From positions 5,208,001 through 5,272,000 of the forward strand of contig JAYKYS010000007.1 in NCBI GenBank assembly GCA_036924285.1: a DNA stretch of 64,000 nucleotides, written 5' to 3'. This document shows, piece after piece, positions 53,722-64,000 of this stretch (position 1 is the stretch's first letter; each line of letters begins with the position of its first letter). A program made the position numbers and the translations under genes. Under the pieces are notes generated by a model, which saw nothing but the letters and a program-made list of their open reading frames with translations, ran no database searches and had not been told where the DNA came from. The stretch comes from Asterella californica (taxonomy: Eukaryota > Streptophyta > Marchantiopsida > Marchantiales > Aytoniaceae).

Positions 53722-55241
53722 TGTATATTCACCTCTTCCAAGTTCGGAAGAGGTGATTATACATACCTTTTAATGTAGGTCCTTACCCTTTTTCTTGGAA
53801 GGGTTAGTAATACACTAAAGTTATTAAATAATTTATTAGTACAGAAGACTTTACTTATAGTAGAAACGGTTACTTTTCAACTCACTGCGCTTGTAGATTT
53901 TTTCTCTTCCCATAGCTCACGTGTCAGGTCAGCTCAGAAGTTGAGTTGGTTATCAGAAGTTGAACTGACTGCTTATACGTTCTTTCCAAAGTTCATACGT
54001 TACTATCTCAAGACTATTTAAATATAATAAATTAAATTTAGATGTTTAAATATACACATAGATCTTTTTTGGATCTTGTTGTGCTTCCGTGCAGTAAGTA
54101 TTTACGCACGAAAGATCTTTAATTTTTCTGTTAATATTCATGTACACCAAATCACTTCAAACCTTTTCTCATTATTCTTCATCTTGGGACTCTTCACACG
54201 CATCTGTCCTATCCTCGCTTAGTATTTCTTTCTCCTATATACTAGTTTATTCTTTTCCGTTCATTTCCTCAAACATCACTTTGGATGTATATTATATTAT
54301 ATTGTGATGCATATGTATGTGGTGAGAACTTCTAACATTGAAAGAAAGAAGGGTGATACTCTGATAATCGAGACATTTCCGCTTTGTTATCCAGATAAAA
54401 TCTCTGAAATCGGCTTGGATCCAAGTCCTAGGTTATCTTATATTTCAGGATGAAGATCAGTAGCTAGTTTCTCTGTACGAACCCGCGACGATGCGGAAGA
54501 ATGTGATTCCATTTAGATCGTCGGAAGATGCGCAAGTGTTCTGATAGAAACGACAGAATAGACGACCGAATACGGTATCATGTCGTATGTATTCGAATTC
54601 TTGCTTTGGAACTTCTTCCCTCATCTGAACTTTTCCTAGATGCCAAGCTTTTGACGGGGTGGAATACAGGAATATACTATATGCCGCAATGTTATATTCC
54701 TGAATGATTGATATCTATGCTTTTCTTTTCGTAGTTTTGTTTTAGGTCTCTTCGCTATGGAGCTTTCTGGAGTCGAGCACTCTTGTCCTTTCACAGGGTG
54801 AGTCCCCGGCGGGGGACTCGACGTCACGCCGCCCCGGCTACGGGCGGATGGTGCCGCAAGAGAACAAATCTAAACAAACATGCACCCTTTGCTCGGGATT
54901 TGAAGAACCACCTATGCATGCAAGATCATCTTTGAGGAATTTTTGTTCACTTTCTGTTATCACCAAAGATATAATATAATATATAATATATAATATATAT
55001 TTATATTTAAAAAATTGAATTTATTTTCAGATATTAAATACTAGTTATATAGAAAGTGGTTACATGATCCAGACATAACCTATAAAGAAATTACAGATAG
55101 ATACAGTTCTGAAACTACAAATGCGAGAAGCTGCTCACAAACATTCACACTTTTCTTACATATTGATTTTAATTAAAAAAATATTAAATAATAAATTCAA
55201 CTCTTAAATATTTGCCCCCTCCATCAGAAGTGATGGAGGTG
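53722..55241. mobile_element. Candidate short relative of the HUH element (no gene)
   Basis: The left end has hairpin A (53722-53739 with 53746-53763, CACCTCTTCC arm, one mismatch) then a weaker B (53782-53808, ACCCTT/AAGGGT). The right end has an A-type hairpin (55216-55225 with 55232-55241, CACCTCCATC-type arm). The 1.5 kb between is AT-rich with no large frame. The hairpin sequences and A-then-B order match the 24738-30029 element, so this could be a non-autonomous copy. The right B hairpin is missing or unrecognisable. Confidence 0.4.
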
Positions 55242-57719
55242 AATAAAAATATGCAGAAAGAAACAGTTTCGAATTTTTTACATATATAAACATGTGATAA
55301 CCCGTATTTATATGTGTTGCAAGAAGACACAGTTTCGATTGCTAATATATATATATATATACATGTATATTTATTGCAACTATAAATGTTGTAATAGCAA
55401 AGTAAAGTTCAGGTTCTTTGTAGCAGATCTGCTCTACAGGAGAAATAGTCTTTGGTTTGTGAACAGCTTGCTTGTTAGTATGTGACATGGAGAGTCTTTG
55501 GATCCAACTCCCCCAATTCGACCGATTATAGAAAATGATCGAGGAACAAAAAAGAGCATAAGGCAAGTTTGACTTAACGGCATGGGCTGGCAGTAAAAGT
55601 CCAGCTTTCCATGTCACGTCTTGCCCGTCACGCTGACTTTTCTGACTCGAGAGGTACTGGATTCAACGTCTCTATATCCACTTGTTACCAACTTTGCGGA
55701 CTTTGGATGAAACCTACATTCAGTAATATACCTGATCGGGCATTTGCGCTATTTTTCTCTTTACCCATACCTTTGGTGATGGCTGTGATGTTGGGACGTA
55801 AATATATTTTCCTTCTCTAGTGAAATTATCTTCGGATGCGAATCTTCTTGAAGACCATTGTCAATTTTCGTCTTAAGATTCAGTTTAATTCCATCGGTAT
55901 TTAAGAGAACGTTGTAGCATGTTTGGATTTATGAAAATAGTCTCATGAAAAAATTCTAGTTAAATAAAAACATGTATAGGAATATCAGATTATGAATATT
56001 AAAGTTCCGAGCCGTAAGTTGTAGTACATAATACTCGTATAAATTTGAACTGGTGAGAATGGGTCTGCAGTGGAAAAAATATGAGGACTAGAAGCAGTGA
56101 GGGACGCTTAAAACTCAAACAAACAAAAACCTTGTTGCTTCTTTTGTTTCTTTTATATACAACAACTTGGAATGGGTTGTTGGTTGACATAAAATTCTTA
56201 AGGTTTAGCTTGGAAAGTAGAGGTCCAAGGTTCAGATCCAACCATGAGCAAATGCGTATCATTGCATATTGATCTTCGCAAAGAGGATTAGGATGGGTGT
56301 AATTGCGATTACATTTAGAGACGAGAGACGTGATATTTTTTAAATGTAGCTTGTATCGGCAACGCCTTCATATGAATATTGATTCCATGATCTTACAATC
56401 TAAAGTTCGAATAACCATTGTATATTGGTCCTCACAAAGAGGATTATGATGGATGTAACTGCGGTTACACTTAGAGATTGGAGACATGATATCTCTTAAA
56501 CGTAGCATGTATGGATGACGTATGGATGACGTCTCTGTATCATACTAGTTCCATGGTTTTATAATCTAAAGTCCTAAAACAAAATAACTGTATATGATCA
56601 TGACTCCAACAGCAACTAGTAAGCATTGGGTATTGCGGAGGTTGCAAACTCATAAAATTTTGATTTTGTTTTTGATTTTGTTTTTTGTACTAGGTGAGCT
56701 GCTCGTCTACCAAGGTCGCACTCTCTCTTATAACTTAGACTAACTGCTCGCCCACTAGTATCTTCACCTAGACGAGCCTCACCTACTAATGTCATAAGAC
56801 ACATCAGCGTATAGTTTACACTTGTCTTTATTTTTATGTTTTATTTGTTTGTTTGATATTGATGGATACTGCACGTATCGTACTTTGCTGCCAAAGGGAT
56901 AAAAGAGGTTCAAGAGACTCATTCACAATATCGACAACGAGGAAGGTATGAAAGAGAGATTGAGCGATCAGAGAGCAATTTTGAGAAGAATATGTATACT
57001 ACTGAGAGGAGGACATTGAGAAGGATGGAAATTGAGAAAATTGATGTACTTGATAAAGCGACCCTTATCAAAAAAAAGAGAAGTTTTGAAATTTGTATCC
57101 AGAGGAGTGATTACACTCGTGTGACTTGTGTTCTGCTCGTATATCTAGGTGTTTGATTTTAGCGTTCAGCCTTCTATTTCTGATCAAAATTGACATTGAG
57201 GAGAGTCGTGTTAGCATCGGTCTGTCGTTCACATGCATATCTCAACACAAAGATCGCTTCACAGCCCAGAGGATCTCACGTCTCCCAAGAAAGATCTCAC
57301 TCGATTATGTGGCTGTCCATGAAAAATGATCTATTATACGTGTGTTGAATTGAACGTCCTACATTACTGCTATGAATGTGCAAGTTTGATATAGATTTTT
57401 CTCTAGGTCACAGACTATAGTGCAAATCATGTACAAAACAAAACCACAATTCTATGAGATCATCGAAACTATCACAAAAATAAAATTTGATAAATGCATC
57501 GTATATTAAGAATGAATGCTATTGATCCAGTTACAAATTCTGTCGTACATGAAATTCTTTTATACACAAAAAGAGAATAAGTAAAAAAAAAGATGAACTT
57601 GAAGATCTTAAGGAGCATGCTTAATGTGTAACTAGTGGCTTTCCTCGCTAAACTATAATGTCTTGTTATAGTTTTTGTTGCTCTTTCTGTTGTATATGTA
57701 CATAGCACATGAAGAGAAG
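55242..57719. other. AT-rich spacer with a 156-bp tandem duplication
   Basis: Units at 56260-56415 and 56416-56585 both start CATTG.ATATTG and share GATTACA/GGTTACA, TTAGAGA and ACAATCTAAAGT-like ends. The short unit ATGTATGGATGACGT is repeated again within the second. No gene or RNA gene was recognised. Confidence 0.55.
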
Positions 57720-57723
57720 ACGT

Positions 57724-59273
57724 TGTCATGTCGTGGACCGGCTCCTTCTTGAAAATCTATTTTCGAGACTTATCATTATTATTCCAAAGGCGCTCATAGG
57801 ACTAATAAAAGCTTTTTGACACAACTTCGGATCTTCACTTTCATGACATCAACTGGTAGAGCTCGTTGTCAACTTTCCACAAGCACTTCATCTACATCAT
57901 TTGGACGTATAGTGATAAAGTTATGAGACTCGGAAGTTGGGAAAATTACGCTGGATTCTAGCTTACTATTGCTGATTGGGTATTTACGGTTCCTGGTGCT
58001 ATACTAAGGATGCAAGGGACCTGCTTGTTCATTATTTGTGAAAACCTCCACGTACGACGACTGATGTAAGGGGACAACTTAAGGGGTTAGCTTGCATTCG
58101 CACTGGAAGGTCCAATGCGAATGCGCAAGGTGTCATTGGGTTTAGATATGTGTAAGCTATGCACTGGTAAGACGGTTCGTGAAGAAGCGGATCGGAGAGT
58201 GTGTTCTAGGAGAAATTGAGACATAGAGAAGAGATTTGGAGTGCTTCAGTGATCTATGAAGGAGAGTTGGACTGTTCTGATAGGTCCGGAGTCCAAACTT
58301 GTTGTCCTTGGATCCATCAAGATCAAAACGTCAAGTTCTTCAGGAAAATGAAGACGATACGAAGTTTCATTAGGCGATTTGGGAGATCTGGGTGAAATTG
58401 ACTCGTATGGAAGCGCTTACATCAGTTTTTCGTCACCTATGACCTGAGGTTGGGTTGTTCTTCGCGATTAGTGAGCCAAGTTCTTCGTTCTTGGTGCTTA
58501 TGCGATCAAGGAGTCTTCACATACGCATAAGAGAAGACCACGCGATAAGTCATATAATCGTTAGGTTCAGGGTAGCTAGATCTACCTACAAGAGAAGACA
58601 GATCTCAGATCAAGCGATTTGTTTGGGTGGTGTGCGTGATTCTAAGCCGCAAGAAGGAGTTTTTGGAAGTTCAATCATCTACGACCAAAAATTAGTGATA
58701 TCTCGGCTGTCTAGAGTCATCTTTGGGAGTTCTTGGGACCAACAAAGTCAGGAAGGAAGACCTTATTGACATTTGAAGACGGTTGACAAAAAAAGAAAGT
58801 TTCCAAATAGGTTTTGTTCGGTTCCTTGGCTATGGGTTTCGTCTTTTTGAGTTCGTTAGAGTTCTAGTTGGTTATGTACAGCTTGTGGTAGCTAGCTTTA
58901 GCTAAGGACTTGTACATGGACATTGTTTGGACTTGGGTTTGAATCGTGTGATGTCGGTGTAGCTCTTTTTGTTAGCAAAGAGATGTTTCTCTTGCTTTGA
59001 GCTGCGCTTCGGTAGTTTTGAGTCTGGGTTGAGATTCAGGGACTCGCTTTAGGGGGTTTGATGCAGATTACAGACCGCTTCGGTCTGTTTCCTAGTTTTG
59101 TGTTCTTAGGGAGAAAGAACCAGCAATGTATATAAATTGAGAGTTGGTATATATTGCGACGCTCGTTCTCGTGCTTGTCTTTCTCTTTCTTATCTCTATT
59201 CAACACATGATATCTCCACAACTAGGAACCTCATGTTTTCCTAGACAACCTTCACGAAAAATTTGATACGATA
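57724..59273 (+). repeat. A-type LTR (1550 bp)
   Basis: Starts TGTCATGTCGTGGACCGGCTCC after ACGT (57720-57723) and ends TTGATACGATA. Both ends resemble element A, but the LTR is 855 bp shorter and I find no copy of the small ORFs. TATATAAA is at 59129-59136. Confidence 0.85.
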
Positions 59274-59279
59274 GAAACG

Positions 59280-59295
59280 TGGTGAACTCGACGTG
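59280..59295 (+). other. Primer binding site of the truncated A-type element
   Basis: TGGTGAACTCGACGTG, identical to element A, six bases after the LTR end. Confidence 0.8.
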
Positions 59296-59344
59296 AAGAT
59301 CTGAGGTGGAGAGTTTTGTGTGTTAGAACTTGGAATCAACAATC

Positions 59345-59892
59345 ATGACAAGGATGAAGATGGATACGGTTGTTCGGGAGAATACTGCGAACCTAGGATG
59401 AAAGATAAGTAGAAGGTTCGTGATCATGGTAAGATGGGAGGAAGGGACGAGCCATGACTATGGTGTAGTTAAATGCCGCAACTACACGATTGTTTCAAGC
59501 CTCACTTTGTTTTTGCGACAAGAGCAAGGGAATCAATAAAAGGAGGCTATGGAGACGAAAGCACTTCAAAGGGTGCTCGACAAGCTCAATTTGTTTGATG
59601 AGAGAGACATCTCAAGTACCTGAGATGTTACAAGATGGATTTCAATTTGGATCAGATATCATAAAGAGATGATTGAGACATTCGAACTCGTTATGGTGCT
59701 TGAGAGAAGAGAACATGTGAAGGATCTCGTGAAGCATTTTGGAAAGAACTAGGATACGTTTTCACAAGCGTTGATGGAGGAATATTTCTTGAGAAACTCA
59801 GATCAAGTAACCAAGAAATCATATTTAGGATGGATCAACCGATCCAGCAAAGATTTATAGTCTACAGGGTTGTTAAACGAGTACGAGAGACA
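59345..59892 (+). pseudogene. A-type gag N-terminus, broken
   Basis: From an ATG at 59345 the frame closes quickly. From 59550 it reads METKALQRVLDKLN, LFDERDIS, DFNLDQ, and later EEYFLRNSDQVTKKSYLGWI and LLNEYERH, matching the element A capsid region. Stops and shifts are present. It ends exactly where the X LTR begins at 59893. Confidence 0.85.
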
Positions 59893-61343
59893 TGTAGTGT
59901 CTCAGGATTTTTTCTTTAGCCCATTTAGCATAAAAGATATTGTTCTCACAGAGGATTTGCACAAGTATCGCTGCTCTAAGTTCTAAGATCTGTTCAAACA
60001 GATCTTATCTAGAAATCCCGTTTTCTCACAAAACCATACGGTTTCCAGACCCTTCAGAAGGTGCCTTGGACCTAAACAAACAACTACAACCTAAAACATC
60101 ACACAGATATCTACAGAGAATCTCGAGAAGACGCTTTCTGCTTCCAGGTCACGGCTTCCAGTCTTTCCACGATAGTCTTCTCGAAGCAATTCTCGGCTTT
60201 TGAGGACTCAACTCGGCTTCTCGCACCTCCAGAAGACTGCTCCTGCTTCGTAGACGTCAAATTACCACTGTCTATCACACATTACTCTTCCAGTTTCCAA
60301 CGGGGTTAGATCAATCACAAGATGTATGCCCCTGTAGTCTTCCCAGGCTTTTGCTTACGGAAACGGTCTTCTTGCAGTACTACAACGACATTCACCTTCA
60401 TGGAAGCTCAATAGAAGTCTCGGAAGCTCACTAGAAGAAGATAGGAAGATGGGAAGATGAGAGAAGATGAGGAAGAAGAGAAAATCCAAACAAGAGAAAA
60501 CAAGATGAAAATGAGAAATTAAGACTCCGACAAGCTTCTGGTCCGGATCTTGACTAACAAGCCATCCCTACTTGTAATAATTTGGGGAAGAAGACCACAA
60601 ATTGACTTACTGTGACATAGTCTTCTACTCGAGGATGCCGTCTTCTGTTGTGAGAAGAAGGCTTCTTTCTTCTTCTGTCGTTGCTCCGACTATTCTGTCG
60701 TCTGGGATCGCTTATCCATAGGACTGTCCGTACGTAGATCTTAAGTGCTTCACTGGATGAGACAAGCTTCGACTCTGCACAACTTCTAACAATCACCGTC
60801 ACTCAAGAAGAAAGTTCCCATGCACAATTGGGTGTGAATTCGAGAAAACCCACTGTCCAGAAGACACATACAAAGCTTCTGCACTCAAATATGAAATCAA
60901 TTCCTCGAGAAGAAGGTACATTGGTTTTGGGAGGCTCACTCCCTCCACTTCCTGCTCCTATTCCTCGACACACCAGCTTAGAAACAGGACTGCACAATGA
61001 TGCCATTCCCTGCTCTAGGTTGTCCATTATCTCTATCTACATCTTCGATCCACTGCTGAAAACGAGAATGCAGATCCCTCCTGTGTAATCCAATTCTATT
61101 CGTATGTCTTTACCAACGGGCGTAATGTGTGTATAATGTATCTCTCACATGTGTGTCTAAAATCCTACTATGTATCCTACTTTATACTTCTGTACTTGAG
61201 TCACAGAAGAGAGTTCCCCTCCAATCCTCACTCGCAGCCAAGGAAAATGGAGTGCTGTCAGAAGACCCCCACCTTACATACAGTCGGCTCCTTTCTCAGT
61301 TTAGAAACTTACTTTCTACTCATGTGCTGCCTACTCTGCCACA
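59893..61343 (-). repeat. Family X LTR, copy 2, uninterrupted
   Basis: Matches copy 1 on both sides of element A and provides the empty insertion site ACGT at 60732-60735. It starts TGTAGTGTCTC and ends CTGCCACA. It lies in an A-type gag. Rich in CTTC/GAAG. The frames at 60828-61088 and 61129-61399 are not convincing genes. Confidence 0.65.
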
Positions 61344-61560
61344 TTACAAAAGGAGTTGCCCCTCCTAAGATAGTAAACTTTGCTTCCTACCAAAATTAGC
61401 AAATCAACTATCTTCTTAACTTGCTGTCTACTCTAATTCGATGAGTGTGATCTCTTCCTGATCTATAAACCCTCCACGATCTCATCGATCAACTACCCCC
61501 TCGATCTCTAAACCTCCACGATCGCCACCGATGAATCTGCAAATGTCGGGCCTGTCTCTC
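61344..61560 (-). other. Probable remnant of X internal sequence
   Basis: The first part resembles 13777-13900 (ACTATCTACTCTGATT-like). The rest has CCTCCACGATC repeats. It has no gene, and the boundary with the next LTR is not clear. Confidence 0.35.
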
Positions 61561-62357
61561 ACTCAAGGGTCACCTCTGATGGCTTTGATGGAAACACACC
61601 ATGAATCTTAAAGGGAAAAATGCTAAGTTCACTCATTCATACACCCACAAACTTATCAACTAAAAATCTCCTTAAACACATCAACTAAAATCCTCCATTC
61701 TAACAACGTCTCTCAAGTTCTCACATGCTAAAAATATCCCACACTCTCTATATTACTCAAGTTGTCATTACGACAATGTGAAAACAAGGATGAGGAGCTC
61801 TTCTCTACTCCTCTATTTATACATTCTAGGTTTTTACTTTGGTACCCTCCGGTAACTCAGCCGTAACTACTTTTACCGGGTTTTACTAAGATATTACTTA
61901 AGGTAAAAGCATTGATCACATGGACTTTTTACCTTTTCACATGGGCTTATTCCTTCAAAGTCAACAACTTCTAGAAGGATTCTGGAATATTCTCAAGGAA
62001 TCTCGAATTTCCACCCCCCTCTACACTAGGACCCACTAAAAAGGAAACATGTGGAATCTCTTCTTGTTTTTAATGCCCACAAAGTCCACAACTTTAATCC
62101 AACCACTAATATCAAGTCAAAAAGGAGATAAGGGATACTTTCCACCTCCTTTCTACCTTTTAGACAAGATGACAAGATAGTAGTGCTCACTCTTTAGCAA
62201 ATATCTGAATTCTGCCAAAAGTACAGCTAAGTTTAACCATAACTAACTTGATACCTCCTTAAAGTACTTTGGCAGCAAATAAACATTCTCAACACTTAGT
62301 TATAACTAAATACATTACTAATAGACAAACTTCCTATGTGTAACATAGGTCGTTACA
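61560..62357 (-). repeat. Gypsy D 3' LTR
   Basis: On the minus strand it starts TGTAACGACCTATGTTAC directly after the purine tract CCGGGGGTAAAA. This start is common in plant gypsy LTRs. The far end is uncertain. Confidence 0.65.
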
Positions 62358-62658
62358 TTTTACCCCCGGACTAAATTTTCGCTCCGTCCTCGGAGTGAAG
62401 AGAGAACTTTCGTCGATGAAACAACTTCAACTTGTCATCATTTACCCGATCGAATCTCCTTCCTCCCAACTCCTGAAGGTCATATGTGAAGTTGCTCCAC
62501 ACCTTATCTACAACAAAAGGACCAAAATATCTCGGAAGAAACTTCTTCCTAGCCCTCTTGAATCTGAAAGCATCATACAACATAACCCAATCTCTGACTT
62601 GAAAAGGTTTTACCTCCCTCTTGCCCAACCGTTTGTCGTAACTCTTCTTTTGATACGC
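62358..62658 (-). pseudogene. Gypsy D integrase C-terminus, split by a solo LTR
   Basis: Read from 62658: QKKSYDKRLGKREVKPFQV, DWVMLYDAFRF, KKFLPRYFGPFVVDKVW (GPY/F module) and FDRVNDDKLKLFHR, then a stop close to the purine tract. The preceding residues (ERAQAY) are at 63985-64000 on the other side of the solo LTR. The visible part has no stop. Confidence 0.88.
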
Positions 62659-63984
62659 TGTCGTGATGTGAATCATTTCACAGTGTAAATAATTCACCTC
62701 TCTGTCAAGCGTTAGTCTCTCTGAGTGAAATTAGGACCTCAGAGAAGTCGACACTGGAGGATGTTATATATTTTGAGTCTTAGTAGGTTGATTACCATGT
62801 AGATGGACTTAAGCTCATGGGTTGTAATTACGTGTCGCCCATGCATGCTTCTTAGCGAGGTTAGGTTCTCTTTCAGGATTACGCGTCGTTTTACATGTCT
62901 TCGCATGTAGTTTAGGGTCTATGCTGGCACTTTAGGAGCTTGACGTGGTAGCCTATGTGCAAATTCAAGTCACCACGTGGTTTGGGACACAAAAGGACAA
63001 GGGAGTGAAGCTATGAACTCCCATTGGTCCGATTTTGTCTTTACTTACTGCTAAACTTAGTAGTAGGGGTCTTAAGAGGAGTTCGAGCATTTGGTGAGAA
63101 AACTTGGAAATCTGAGAGCACAGGGAGATAGGGTTCGTCGTGCCAAGCACTGTCAGCGAAATTTTTGATCGATTTGGAGCAATAAAGAAGGAGTTATGGC
63201 TGATTGAAGTTCGATTTGTGCCAGAATTGCAGCACTTCTGTTGATTTTGGGGTTTTCGGTGTCAATCGCAGTAGATTTGAGAAAATCGCTTCAAACCTTC
63301 GAGGTCTCGTTCATTGGCAGCAGGGCTACGACTGTCCCCAAATTTTCATGTCAAATGAAATTGTGAGTAATTCAGGGCGACCGCTGAAGCAGAGGGGGTC
63401 CGAAAAGCTCTCAATCTAGAGCATCAACTTCAGAGAGCGAGATCTGGAGTTCTGTGTACAATCAGGAGGTCCAACTTCACAGGAGTGTTCAGCAAGCTGT
63501 TTACTGCAAATCCTGTAAGAATTTTTGAAAGTGATCAAGCCAATTCTCTGTTCTAGGTCGAAATAGCTGTCTGGGTACCAGAAATTGCCGTAATTTCTCT
63601 GCTCAGAACGTTTCTGCCCATATCTTGACACTCTGATCTGATCTAAAGCTGAAACTTCGTGTGTATGGTCAGTAGGGCCTCATTTACATGTAGGAGGAGT
63701 TCTGAAGTCTGAACCATCGTATGTTTCTGATTCTGGACCGTTAAAGTTCGCTGTCTGACCTTATTACTGCTAGTCTGACCTGATTTTCGCTACCTGAACA
63801 TACTGGAGGGTCCATTCGACCTGAGTGAGTGTTTATAGTGTTTCTTTATGATCTGAAGCCTTCCTCTGTAGTAAGCAACCATAGTCTGAAGCCCAACGCT
63901 TCCCTGAGTAGACCGAACATAGCCTTCAAGGTCATATCACAGCCAGAAGGTTCCGTCCTTCCCAGAAAAACTCTCAACTCGACA
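62659..63984 (+). repeat. Gypsy B solo LTR with ACGC target duplication
   Basis: Starts TGTCGTG and ends CGACA, flanked by ACGC at 62655-62658 and 63985-63988. About 177 bp shorter than the LTR at 48261, mostly from a deletion near 62760. Removing the LTR and one ACGC restores the integrase reading frame of gypsy D. Confidence 0.92.
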
Positions 63985-64000
63985 ACGCCTGAGCTCGTTC

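Noticed and set aside
54760..54860. GC-rich hairpin (GTCCCCGGCGGGGGAC) in AT-rich DNA as a terminator or RNA gene
   Set aside because: It is an isolated stem with no matching gene or known RNA fold.
56200..56250. tRNA-like B box (GGTTCAGATCC) suggesting a SINE
   Set aside because: The invariant A after GTTCR is not met and no A box or tail was found.
57720..57723. ACGT as part of the LTR itself
   Set aside because: The 3' LTR starts at 10800 and 22577 follow purine tracts and lack it, so it is flanking target DNA.

Overview
The window is repeat-dominated nuclear DNA of a eukaryote, most likely a streptophyte (land plant or relative). It has LTR retrotransposons nested in one another, AT-rich spacers and a single ordinary host gene, a three-exon glutathione transferase of the plant Phi class. 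A bryophyte-type host is plausible but cannot be fixed from sequence alone.

Layout. 1-1555: decayed Ty3/gypsy pol. 1556-2394 plus 13205-15700: a minus-strand non-autonomous LTR element (here 'family X') whose LTR is split by a complete, nearly pristine 10.8-kb Ty3/gypsy element ('A', 2395-13204). 15700-22040: minus-strand gypsy of a sister family ('B'). 22044-24650: two more B fragments in opposite orientations. 24738-30029: a 5.3-kb non-LTR element bounded by paired hairpins and carrying a broken HUH (rolling-circle type) endonuclease gene. 31045-32666: the GST gene. 33001-33553: a foldback repeat. About 34460-36013: a gypsy LTR, followed by X internal sequence (to 38230). 38270-47460: copia and a third gypsy family ('C'), both split by one 7.2-kb inversion. 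47527-52480: LTR pieces and a truncated B element. 53722-55241: a short hairpin-bounded element resembling the ends of the HUH element. 57724-59892: a truncated A-like element. 59893-61343: second X LTR. 61560-64000: a minus-strand gypsy ('D') end containing a B solo LTR.

How the parts work. Element A is the only copy with two intact reading frames: gag-protease, and a pol (RT, RNase H, integrase) that sits in the -1 frame behind a GGATTTT slippery heptamer. Its 2405-bp LTRs have equal length and show one difference by eye, so it is very young. The LTR itself carries two small adjacent ORFs just downstream of its TATA box, with homologues in an older LTR at 47527-48256. Every readable outer boundary of A/B-type LTRs abuts ACGT or ACGC, and two insertions can be undone on paper to show a 4-bp duplication of that motif.

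The strongest candidates for something new are the hairpin-bounded HUH element and its short relative, the LTR-borne small ORF pair, and the ACGY target preference. All homology calls are from reading motifs by eye; no database search was run.
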